DNA of 8,730 bases from Halobacteriales archaeon QS_9_67_15 (GTDB lineage Archaea; Halobacteriota; Halobacteria; Halobacteriales; Haloarculaceae), in NCBI GenBank assembly GCA_003023165.1, contig PXSD01000176.1:21764-30493 (forward strand), written 5' to 3'. The translations under genes and the position numbers were made by a program. The notes under the pieces were generated by a model. That model was not told the DNA's origin and made no database searches. It saw nothing but the letters and a program-made list of their open reading frames with translations. Positions 1-6,812 of the stretch are shown in pieces. Position 1 is the stretch's first letter, and every line of letters starts with the position of its first letter.

Positions 1-56
1 CGCGGAGTCTCGTCTCCGCGGTATCTCGAATTGCCCGGGCAACTCTCTCCCGAGTT
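1..56. repeat. Cluster of small inverted repeats upstream of the lipoprotein gene
   Basis: Three short palindromic units lie close together. Bases 1-7 (CGCGGAG) pair with 14-20 (CTCCGCG) around a 6-base loop. Bases 31-42 (TTGCCCGGGCAA) are a perfect palindrome. Bases 41-45 (AACTC) pair with 52-56 (GAGTT). The first could be the terminator hairpin of a gene ending before the window; there is no T-tract after it. Chance self-complementarity in GC-rich DNA is a real alternative. I see no convincing TATA box between here and the start at 113. Confidence 0.3.
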
Positions 57-112
57 ACTCCGCGAGCGACCGCAGCGCGCCCAGTTCGGCAGTTTTCGGC
101 GGCAACAGCACT

Positions 113-952
113 ATGACGACACGGGCCGAACAGTCGATGATGACGCGTCCGCGACTGGCACGGTCGCTCCTTCTCGCGGCGCTGGTCGTGCTCGCCGGCT
201 GTAACGCCTTCACTGGGGACGAGCCCACTGCCGAGGAGACGGTGACGCCAGCACCGGTGCCGACGGACGGCGCGGACTACCCGCCGGGAATCGCGGACAA
301 CGGCGTCGTCGCCAGTGTCGTCACCGAGACGCACGAGCGACGGATGAGCGGCGCGAACTACACGTTCGTTAGCCAGCAGCGGGTCGTGGGGGACAACGGG
401 ACGATGTGGGTAACCAACCGGACACGGCAGATCGCGAACGACGAGGGGGCCTACGCGGGGCGGATCGACCACCAGGTCAACGAGTTCCCACTGGGTCGGT
501 TCGCCGAACCGATCGAGTACTGGGGCAACGAGAGCGTGTACGCGAGCCGCCGAGTACTGAGCGAGCGGACCGAGTTCTACGGCTGGCAGCGGACGGACCA
601 GACGGCGAATCTCACGTCACTCCCGCTCATCGAGCGGACGCTCGCGGCGACGGAGCTCTCGGTCGTCGACCGCCCGGACGGCGTGCGGCTGGTCGGCACC
701 TCGCTGCGGAACCCCGACCGGCTCCCGTCGCCGGCGTATCTCACCGAGCCGCGGAACGTCTCGCTGACGGTGAGTGTCACCGACGAAGGTGTGATCGAAC
801 GGTGGCGACTCGCCTACGACGCGACGCTGGCGAACCGGACCGTTCGAGTCACGCGGGACGCCCGGCTCACGGACATCGGTTCGACGACGGTTCGACGACC
901 CGACTGGGTCGACCAGGCGCGCGCCGAGTTCGAGGAGCGCGACGGCGAGTGA
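113..952 (+). CDS. Haloarchaeal secreted lipoprotein of unknown function (DUF7537-like)
   Basis: This 279-residue protein starts with a basic region (R12, R14, R17), a hydrophobic core from about 18 to 27 and a lipobox L27-A-G-C30. It is therefore probably exported by Sec, since there is no twin-arginine motif, and lipid-anchored at C30 on the outer face of the membrane. A Thr/Pro/Glu-rich linker (about 35-55) leads to a Tyr-Pro-Pro-Gly-Ile segment and a domain of alternating polar beta-type sequence. N-glycosylation sequons (NYT, NGT, NRT, NES, NLT, NVS) are frequent. The start of the domain and the overall layout resemble haloarchaeal lipoproteins now grouped as DUF7537; this assignment is from memory. 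No enzymatic motif is visible. Met9 (137) or Met10 (140) could be the true start and would give a more usual signal-peptide length. It has no evident tie to the sugar genes downstream. Confidence 0.8.
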   Translation: MTTRAEQSMMTRPRLARSLLLAALVVLAGCNAFTGDEPTAEETVTPAPVPTDGADYPPGIADNGVVASVVTETHERRMSGANYTFVSQQRVVGDNGTMWVTNRTRQIANDEGAYAGRIDHQVNEFPLGRFAEPIEYWGNESVYASRRVLSERTEFYGWQRTDQTANLTSLPLIERTLAATELSVVDRPDGVRLVGTSLRNPDRLPSPAYLTEPRNVSLTVSVTDEGVIERWRLAYDATLANRTVRVTRDARLTDIGSTTVRRPDWVDQARAEFEERDGE

Positions 953-1002
953 CCGGTTCGAGCGACTGCCGCGACCGAACGAACTACGACGAGTCGGTCA
1001 CT
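948..1002. repeat. Weak nested inverted repeat between lipoprotein and reductase genes
   Basis: Bases 948-955 (AGTGACCG), which include the lipoprotein stop codon, are the reverse complement of 995-1002 (CGGTCACT). Inside, 956-960 (GTTCG) pairs with 976-980 (CGAAC). The fold could mark the 3' end of the lipoprotein transcript. Loops are long and there is no T-tract, so it may be chance. Confidence 0.25.
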
Positions 1003-1012
1003 GGGTAGAGCC

Positions 1013-1822
1013 ATGACGAACGAACCGCTCCCGGCGGTCGGACTCGGGACCTGGCAGAACGACGACCCCGAACAGTGCGCCGAGACCGTCGCCGCGGCCC
1101 TCGAGATGGGGTACCGACACGTCGACACGGCGCGATTCTACGAGAACGAGGCGGCCGTCGGCGAGGGGATCGCCGCCGTCGACGTTCCCCGCCAGGAGGT
1201 CTTCCTCGCGTCGAAACTCCACCCGATGGCCGAGGGGCTCGCCTACGACGAGGTGTACGACGGCATCGAGGAGAGTCTCTCACTCCTCGACGTGAACGCG
1301 CTCGACCTCGTCTACGTCCACTGGCCGGTGGGCAACTACGACGCCACCGAGACGCTGTCGGCGTTCGGGGACCTCGTCGACGACGGACTCGCCCGCCACG
1401 TCGGCGCCTCGAACTTCGACACCGAGCTGCTCGCAGAGGCCCGCGAGGCGCTCGACATCCCGCTGTTCGCGAACCAGGTCGAACGCCACCCGACGTTGCC
1501 TCGCGACGACCTCGTCGCCCACGCGCAGAAACACGACTACCGCCTCGTCGCCTACTCCCCACTCGGTCGCGGCGAGGCGCTCGACCTCCCGGCGGTCGAG
1601 GCCGTCGCGGAGAAGCACGGCGTCTCGGCGGCGCAAGCCTGTCTCGCGTGGGTCACTCACCCCGATAACGTCGTCGCCGTCCCGAAAGCCACCGGGAGCG
1701 ACCACCTGGGGGACAACCTCGCGGCGGCCGACCTGGAACTCGACGCCGAAGACATCGAACGCATCGACGCCGTCGAAGCGCGGGAGCGATTCGTCGACCG
1801 CGAGGGCGCCCCCTGGCGGTAG
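1013..1822 (+). CDS. Aldo/keto reductase (AKR5-like, diketogluconate-reductase type)
   Basis: A cytosolic NAD(P)H-dependent oxidoreductase of 269 residues, the usual size for small single-domain prokaryotic AKRs with a (beta/alpha)8 barrel. The N-terminus has the family pattern LPAVGLGTW. The catalytic tetrad is complete: D38 and Y43 in HVDTARFYENE, K68 in FLASKLHP and H103 in VYVHWP. Further family blocks are GASNF (131-135), NQVERHP (154-160) and YSPLGRG (181-187). The cofactor block near the C-terminus reads VPKATGSDHLGDN (223-235): the Lys is kept, but two Arg residues that hold the NADPH 2'-phosphate in 2,5-diketo-D-gluconate reductase are Gly228 and His231 here. It probably reduces an aldehyde or keto-sugar; substrate unknown. 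It lies 60 bases after the lipoprotein and 101 bases before the ABC ATPase, which has its own promoter, so co-regulation with the sugar genes is not shown. No Shine-Dalgarno sequence precedes the ATG. Confidence 0.9.
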   Translation: MTNEPLPAVGLGTWQNDDPEQCAETVAAALEMGYRHVDTARFYENEAAVGEGIAAVDVPRQEVFLASKLHPMAEGLAYDEVYDGIEESLSLLDVNALDLVYVHWPVGNYDATETLSAFGDLVDDGLARHVGASNFDTELLAEAREALDIPLFANQVERHPTLPRDDLVAHAQKHDYRLVAYSPLGRGEALDLPAVEAVAEKHGVSAAQACLAWVTHPDNVVAVPKATGSDHLGDNLAAADLELDAEDIERIDAVEARERFVDREGAPWR

Positions 1823-1823
1823 A

Positions 1824-1854
1824 GGGCGGGACTGCGCCCGTCGACCTCGACGGG
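1824..1854 (+). terminator. Possible terminator hairpins after the reductase gene
   Basis: Just after the stop codon, GGGCG (1824-1828) can pair with CGCCC (1835-1839). Overlapping it, CCCGTCGA (1837-1844) is an exact reverse complement of TCGACGGG (1847-1854). The two folds are mutually exclusive. No T-run follows, so it is not a typical archaeal U-tract terminator, but the structure separates the reductase from the next promoter. Confidence 0.4.
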
Positions 1855-1885
1855 AGTCCGCGGTTCCGGCGACGTACTCTGGATG

Positions 1886-1901
1886 AACGAAGCTTATATT
1901 A
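1886..1901 (+). promoter_or_regulatory. Archaeal promoter (BRE plus TATA box) of the ABC ATPase gene
   Basis: CTTATATTA (1893-1901) stands out in GC-rich surroundings and is preceded by the purine-rich AACGAAG (1886-1892) where a BRE is expected. The centre of the TATA box is about 27 bases before the ATG at 1924, so transcription would begin at or next to the start codon. This fits a leaderless mRNA, and no Shine-Dalgarno sequence is present. Confidence 0.7.
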
Positions 1902-1923
1902 CGACAACTTCGCATTATAAACC

Positions 1924-3084
<1,161 letters not shown>

Positions 3085-3098
3085 GCCCCTGCCGGGGC
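3085..3098 (+). terminator. Small hairpin at the stop codon of the ATPase gene
   Basis: GCCCC (3085-3089) and GGGGC (3094-3098) form a 5-base-pair stem with a TGCC loop immediately after the TGA. It could protect or end the transcript. No T-run follows directly; the nearest, TTTTT, is at 3258-3262. Confidence 0.35.
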
Positions 3099-3102
3099 GT
3101 TC

Positions 3103-3182
3103 ATACTGCCGGCTGTACCTTCGTGAAGATATTCGCCGCCCCGGGGCGGCGAAATTTGTGACAGACGTACAGCCGGCAGTAT
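3103..3182. repeat. 80-base concentric palindromic element (possible MITE, terminator or structured RNA)
   Basis: ATACTGCCGGCTGTAC at 3103-3118 is an exact 16-base reverse complement of GTACAGCCGGCAGTAT at 3167-3182. Between them, 3132-3153 is a perfect 22-base palindrome made of TTCGCCGCCCC followed by its complement. Both have the same centre (between 3142 and 3143), so the whole element is one large interrupted palindrome whose two 13-base middle arms do not match. Sharp 16-base termini resemble terminal inverted repeats of a miniature transposable element, but I see no clear target-site duplication (left flank CGTTC, right flank CAGGA). As RNA it would make a very stable hairpin with an internal loop, able to end or process the ATPase mRNA. 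Confidence 0.75.
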
Positions 3183-3278
3183 CAGGACAGGTTCGACCTC
3201 ACCCGCCCGACCAGTCTCTGAGTACCACTGCACACCCCGAAATGTCATGCAGATGTATTTTTCCGATCGGTTATTACA

Positions 3279-3294
3279 ACTGTGATACTGTGAC
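3279..3294 (+). repeat. Tandem 8-base direct repeat in the regulatory region
   Basis: ACTGTGAT (3279-3286) is followed immediately by ACTGTGAC (3287-3294), identical in 7 of 8 bases. It lies about 110 bases before the start of the binding-protein gene. It could be a pair of protein-binding half-sites or chance. Confidence 0.35.
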
Positions 3295-3337
3295 CGAGCA
3301 TCGTCTCAAACCGGTGAAATCTCCGGCACTGCGCGTT

Positions 3338-3355
3338 GAGAATACGGTATTACTC
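3338..3355. promoter_or_regulatory. Candidate operator: inverted repeat just upstream of the promoter
   Basis: GAGAATACGGTATTACTC contains AATAC (3341-3345) and GTATT (3347-3351) around a single G, with GAG and CTC outside; one extra A (3352) breaks perfect symmetry. It sits right before the TATA-like sequences, where a regulator could block or help TBP/TFB. No regulator gene is in the window, so the binding protein is unknown. Confidence 0.35.
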
Positions 3356-3364
3356 CGAAATTAT

Positions 3365-3378
3365 CCCAAATGATTATG
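3365..3378 (+). promoter_or_regulatory. Likely promoter of the sugar-binding protein gene
   Basis: CCCAAATGATTATG has a BRE-like CCCAAAT and a TATA-like ATTAT (3373-3377) centred about 27 bases before the ATG at 3403, consistent with a leaderless transcript. A second candidate, CCGAAATTAT (3355-3364), would give a leader of roughly 14 bases. The two cannot be told apart by eye. Confidence 0.5.
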
Positions 3379-3402
3379 TCGGTTCGGTAATTACGTAGGT
3401 GC

Positions 3403-4818
3403 ATGCCGCAAGATGGCAATTCTGGCAGCGACAGAGCAAACTTGACTCGACGCCGAATGATCCAAATGGGATCGCTGGGTGTCGGTGCGCTCGTCGCGGG
3501 CTGTAGCGGTGGTGACGGCGGCGACGGCGGCGACGGCGGCGACGGCGGCGACGGCGGCGACGGCGGCGACGGAACCGACGGCACTGACGGTGGCTCCGAC
3601 GGCGACGGCGGGATGGACGGCGGTGACGGTGGTGGAACGCCGACGATGACGGACAACGCCATGGAGGCACTGCACGGCTGGACCGGTGGTGACGGTGCTG
3701 CCGCAGTCGGCCGCCTCGTCGAGATGTTCGAGGAGCAGCACTCGGACGTCGAGCACGACATCAAGCCGATCGGTGGGGACGCCAACGAGAACCTCAACGC
3801 GACGGTCGCCCGGCGTCTCGCGAACCGGAACCCGCCGGACGCGTTCGCCTCCTGGCCGGGCAAGACGATGGAGCAGTACGGTGGCCGCCTCATGAGCATC
3901 GACGGCGTGTGGGAGGAAGCCGGGTATACGGATTCGATCCACCCGAAGGCGCGCGAAGCGAGCAGACTCAACGACGCTTACCGGTCGATCCCGCTCGGTT
4001 CTCACCGCCTCAACAACCTCTTCTACAACGTGAGCGTCCTCGAGGAGGCCGGTGTCGACCCCGAGAGTCTCACCTCTTACGACGCGTTCATCGACGCGCT
4101 GGACGCCGTCGACCAGAACACCGACGCGATCCCGATCACGATGACCACCCGCGGCTCCTGGGCGAACCTCCAGTACTTCGTCGAGTTCATGCTCGGCACG
4201 GAGGGCCAGGAACCCTACGAGGCGTGGCTCGACGGCGATGGGGACAGAGAGGCGCTCGTTCGCGCGCTGGACAGGACGAAAAACGTCATCGAGAACTACT
4301 CCAACAACGACAAGTCCTCGATCAGCTTTCCGGAGGCCAACGACAAACTCATCGCCGGCGACGCCGCGTTCTTCACGATGGGCAACTGGGCCTACGGGAT
4401 GTACCGCAACACCGACAATTTCGAGTTCAACGAGAACTGGGGGTGGGTCCCGTTCCCGGGCACGGAGGACATGTACGTCTGGCACCTCGACAATTTCCTG
4501 TTCCCGCGCGACGGCAACGCACCCCAGAAGGCACGCGTCTTCGCCGAGTTCCTCGGTACGAAGGACGTTCAGGTGGAGTTCAACAACCTCAAAGGGTCGA
4601 TCCCCCTGCGGACGGACGTCGACGGCAGCCGACTCACGGAGTTCCTCAACCTCAACGTCGAGGACCTCAACAACCTCGAAAAGTTCCCGCCCACGCTCGC
4701 CCACGGCCTGGCCGCAACCGCCGACGAGCTGAGTGCGTGCAAGGACGCCATCGCCTCGAACTTCATGGGACCGTACGACGCCGAGGCGACCGCCGACGAA
4801 CTGATGAGCGTCTTCTGA
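3403..4818 (+). CDS. Sugar ABC transporter substrate-binding lipoprotein (glucose-binding-like, Tat-exported)
   Basis: The extracellular receptor of the importer, 471 residues. The N-terminus has twin arginines (R16-R18, TRRRMIQ), a short hydrophobic stretch and a lipobox V31-A-G-C34, so it is exported folded by Tat and lipid-anchored. Residues 35-78 are a Gly/Asp linker with seven GGD units. From about 85 onward comes the family 1 extracellular binding domain. Segments such as PLGSHRLNNLFYNV (197-210), AAFFTMGNWAYGMY (321-334), LDNFLFPR (362-369), FNNLKGSIPLR (393-403) and LAHGLA (432-437) line up with the Thermus thermophilus glucose/mannose-binding protein as I remember it. Its sugar-binding Asp and His would correspond to D363 and H434. 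A glucose-like hexose is therefore the best guess. The two permease genes follow 33 bases after the stop codon, so these three genes probably form one transcript. Confidence 0.93.
   Translation: MPQDGNSGSDRANLTRRRMIQMGSLGVGALVAGCSGGDGGDGGDGGDGGDGGDGGDGTDGTDGGSDGDGGMDGGDGGGTPTMTDNAMEALHGWTGGDGAAAVGRLVEMFEEQHSDVEHDIKPIGGDANENLNATVARRLANRNPPDAFASWPGKTMEQYGGRLMSIDGVWEEAGYTDSIHPKAREASRLNDAYRSIPLGSHRLNNLFYNVSVLEEAGVDPESLTSYDAFIDALDAVDQNTDAIPITMTTRGSWANLQYFVEFMLGTEGQEPYEAWLDGDGDREALVRALDRTKNVIENYSNNDKSSISFPEANDKLIAGDAAFFTMGNWAYGMYRNTDNFEFNENWGWVPFPGTEDMYVWHLDNFLFPRDGNAPQKARVFAEFLGTKDVQVEFNNLKGSIPLRTDVDGSRLTEFLNLNVEDLNNLEKFPPTLAHGLAATADELSACKDAIASNFMGPYDAEATADELMSVF
3508..3570 (+). repeat. 9-base tandem repeat encoding a Gly-Gly-Asp linker
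   Basis: Six identical copies of GGCGGCGAC fill 3517-3570, preceded by one variant copy GGTGGTGAC at 3508-3516. The unit is in frame and codes for GGD, giving residues 36-56 right after the lipid-anchored Cys34. Perfect identity at the wobble bases suggests recent expansion by slippage rather than selection on protein sequence alone. Copy number could change in steps of three residues without frameshift. Confidence 0.9.
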
Positions 4819-4850
4819 CGAGGTCGGCACACAACAGCATTCCATAACCA

Positions 4851-5819
4851 ATGGCGGGCTCGCAAGACACCGTGTCCGAGTCCCAGAACGTCGGGACCGG
4901 AGCGGAACGCGACTGGCAGACCAGACTCGAGGTGTTCTCGAAGAGCGACTTCGCCAGGTCGTTCCCGTACTGGTTCATCCCCTTCTCCATCATGGGACTG
5001 GGGGTCTACGGCGGGATCGGCTACAACACCCTGATATCGCTCACCGACTACGAGGGGTTCAACGAGGGGCCGGACTTCAGCCCCGGCAATCTCGACCTGG
5101 AGATGTACGTCCAGACGGTCAACGACCCGTGGGTCTGGACGACCGGCAAGAACACGTTCGTCCTGTTGATCGTCTTCACGACGGTCACCATGGTACTGGG
5201 GCTGTTCCTGGCGGTCATGCTCGACCGCGGCATCCGGTACAAGGAAAAGATCCAGACGGTCTACCTGTTGCCGATGGCGCTGTCGTTCGTGGTGACGGCG
5301 CAGTTCTGGCTGTGGATGTACAACGTCAACAACGGGCTGATCAATCTCCTGTTGGGCGCGGTCGGCCTCGGGCCGTACAACTGGATCGGCGACCCGTCGC
5401 TCGTGCTGGGGGCGGTGATCTTCGCGCTGATCTGGCAGTTCAGCGGCTACGCGATGGTCGTGTTCCTCGCGGGCCTGCAGTCGATCCCCGACGACCAGTT
5501 CGAGGCCGCACAGGTCGACGGCGCGAGCGTCCTGCGGACCTACTGGCGAGTGATCATCCCGCAACTCAAATCGTCGTCCGTGAGCGCCGCGGTCGTGCTG
5601 GTGATCTTCGCGCTGAAGGCGTTCACGTTCCTGTTCTCGATGTTCGGCCAGTACCGCGTCCCCAAGGGAACGGACATCCTCGCGACGCTGATGGTCCGCG
5701 AGGCGTTCAAACTCCAGAACTGGGCCTACGCCGCCGCCATCGCGACGATACTGCTGCTGATGGCGCTGGCGGTCATCGCACCGTACCTCCACTACCAGCA
5801 CAAACAGGGGAGTCTCTGA
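4851..5819 (+). CDS. Sugar ABC transporter permease 1 (MalF/UgpA type)
   Basis: An inner-membrane channel subunit of 322 residues. About 38 hydrophilic residues precede the first membrane segment. Hydrophobic segments lie at about 39-62, 101-124, 135-157, 186-208, 243-264 and 291-311, giving the six helices typical of this subunit. The EAA loop that docks on the ATPase reads EAAQVDGASVLRTYWRVIIP (218-237), with the conserved D223-G224 and P237. The residues between helices 1 and 2 (about 65-100) form an external loop rich in acidic residues. It pairs with the permease starting one base after its stop codon. The 32-base gap from the binding protein carries no clear promoter or Shine-Dalgarno sequence. 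Substrate is inferred from the binding protein, not from this sequence. Confidence 0.93.
   Translation: MAGSQDTVSESQNVGTGAERDWQTRLEVFSKSDFARSFPYWFIPFSIMGLGVYGGIGYNTLISLTDYEGFNEGPDFSPGNLDLEMYVQTVNDPWVWTTGKNTFVLLIVFTTVTMVLGLFLAVMLDRGIRYKEKIQTVYLLPMALSFVVTAQFWLWMYNVNNGLINLLLGAVGLGPYNWIGDPSLVLGAVIFALIWQFSGYAMVVFLAGLQSIPDDQFEAAQVDGASVLRTYWRVIIPQLKSSSVSAAVVLVIFALKAFTFLFSMFGQYRVPKGTDILATLMVREAFKLQNWAYAAAIATILLLMALAVIAPYLHYQHKQGSL
5807..5812 (+). promoter_or_regulatory. Shine-Dalgarno-like site for permease 2
   Basis: GGGGAG lies 8 bases before the ATG at 5821, inside the last codons of permease 1. It is one of the few starts in the window with such a site, fitting an internal operon gene that cannot be leaderless. 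Confidence 0.45.
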
Positions 5820-5820
5820 G

Positions 5821-6753
5821 ATGAGCAAAGCAACCCGACCCGCCGACGGGAGTTTCGCCGACGTCCTGCCCGAGCTCGACTACTGGAAGATCGGCCTCTC
5901 GCTGGTCATCACGTTCTTTTTCGCCTTCTTCCTCGCACCGATCTGGACGGGGATCGTCACCTCATTCAAGACCAGTGGGGCGGTGACGGCAACCACGCCG
6001 TTGACGCCGCCGCTGGGCGACGGCTTCACGGTGGAGAAGTGGGCTCGGGCGATCGACCACCTCTCGACGGGTTTCATCAACAGTCTGATCATGACTATCC
6101 CGTCGACCATCGCGACGGTGTTCCTCGGCAGCACGGCGGCCTACGGCCTCACGCTGGTCGACTGGGGCAAGCGCGCCCAGTTCGCGGTGTTGATCCTCTT
6201 CCTCGTCGGCATCTTCATCCCGTACCAGGCTGTGTTGGTGCCGCTGTCGGACTTCTGGATCAACATCGTCCCGCTCGCGGAAGTCCTCGCGCCGGTCTGG
6301 GAGCTCTCGTTCATGGAGTACGCCCACGCGAGGCTGCTCTCGCTGACGATCACCCACATCGTCTACGGGATCCCGCTGTGCATGCTGTTGTTCCGGGGGT
6401 ACTACCTCACGCTCTCGGACGAACTGGTCGAGGCGGCGAAGATCGACGGCGCGTCGATCACGACGATCTACCGTCGCGTCGTCCTGCCGCTGTCGAAGCC
6501 GATGGTCGGCGTCGTCTTCATCTACCAGTTCACGGCCATCTGGAACGAGTTCCTGTTCAGCCTCACGCTGATCGGGAGCTCCTCCAGCCCGGCCGCCACC
6601 GTCACGCTCGTCCTCTCCGGACTCGGGACGGACCTCTCGGGCATCGACTTCGGACTGCGGATGGCCGGCGCGCTGTTCGCGGCGCTGCCGACGCTCATCA
6701 TCTACGCCTTCTTCGCCGAGGAGTTCGCACAGGGCCTCGCCGCCGAGAACTGA
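5821..6753 (+). CDS. Sugar ABC transporter permease 2 (MalG/UgpE type)
   Basis: The second channel subunit, 310 residues, starting one base after the stop of permease 1. Hydrophobic segments are at about 24-46, 86-110, 119-141, 171-192, 228-250 and 281-300. The EAA loop is EAAKIDGASITTIYRRVVLP (204-223), with D209-G210 and P223 in place. The motif IWNEFLFSLTLI (240-251) is typical of MalG-like subunits of CUT1 importers. Compared with the maltose permease, there is a longer stretch between helices 3 and 4 (about 143-170, PLSDFWINIVPLAEVL onward). I recall such an insertion in glucose-type CUT1 permeases, in line with the binding-protein assignment, but have not checked this by alignment. Close coupling to permease 1 ensures equal synthesis of the heterodimer. 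Confidence 0.93.
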   Translation: MSKATRPADGSFADVLPELDYWKIGLSLVITFFFAFFLAPIWTGIVTSFKTSGAVTATTPLTPPLGDGFTVEKWARAIDHLSTGFINSLIMTIPSTIATVFLGSTAAYGLTLVDWGKRAQFAVLILFLVGIFIPYQAVLVPLSDFWINIVPLAEVLAPVWELSFMEYAHARLLSLTITHIVYGIPLCMLLFRGYYLTLSDELVEAAKIDGASITTIYRRVVLPLSKPMVGVVFIYQFTAIWNEFLFSLTLIGSSSSPAATVTLVLSGLGTDLSGIDFGLRMAGALFAALPTLIIYAFFAEEFAQGLAAEN

Positions 6754-6786
6754 CTGCCACTCCCCGTTTCTCGCTCGACCGCTCCT

Positions 6787-6800
6787 CGAAACCATTACCA
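6787..6800 (+). promoter_or_regulatory. Weak promoter candidate before the membrane-protein gene
   Basis: CGAAACCATTACCA has a BRE-like CGAAAC and a TATA-like CATTAC in the 59-base gap after permease 2. The predicted transcription start, about 6820, falls a few bases after the ATG at 6813. The promoter would therefore need either imprecise spacing or a later start codon (GTG 6885 or ATG 6891). Confidence 0.25.
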
Positions 6801-6812
6801 GTCCGTCCGCCG

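Larger units (their letters stand above)
3183..3402 (+). other. A/T-richer intergenic region upstream of the sugar-binding protein gene
   Basis: Together with the palindromic element this makes a 318-base gap without a credible gene. GC content falls visibly from about 3241 onward. It holds a T5 run (3258-3262) that could end the ATPase transcript, the 8-base palindrome CCGATCGG (3263-3270), a tandem direct repeat, an inverted repeat and TATA-like sequences close to the downstream start. An open frame at 3011-3373 runs through the ATPase end and the palindrome and has no protein-like composition, so I do not call it. The length suggests this is where regulation of the binding protein and permeases takes place. 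Confidence 0.6.

Noticed and set aside
3286..3300. Possible TrmB-like regulator site (TACT, spacer, GAG) before the binding-protein gene
   Set aside because: The recalled haloarchaeal consensus is TACT, 7-8 bases, GAGTA. Here the spacer is 6 bases and the second half reads GAGCA. A similar near match at 1875-1889 (TACT, 6 bases, GAACG) is poorer still.
3517..3570. CRISPR-like repeat array
   Set aside because: The repeat unit is only 9 bases with no spacers and is in frame with the lipoprotein linker, so it is a coding minisatellite.
3391..4851. Long open frame on the minus strand (486 codons) opposite the binding-protein gene, and a Pro/Ser-rich one at 3306-3971
   Set aside because: They mirror the binding-protein gene; the repetitive residues (Ala/Val or Pro/Ser repeats) are just the reverse of the GGCGGCGAC repeat. 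The + strand frame has a signal peptide and clear family motifs.
4569..5828. Minus-strand open frame of 419 codons opposite permease 1
   Set aside because: It is rich in Arg, His and Gln with no domain, as expected for the antisense of GC-rich haloarchaeal coding DNA, while the + strand encodes an obvious permease with an EAA motif.
6039..6812. Upstream extension of the membrane-protein frame into permease 2
   Set aside because: The extension is out of frame with permease 2 and has Arg/His/Pro-rich shadow composition. Protein-like hydrophobic sequence begins only after 6885, so the gene is called from ATG 6813.
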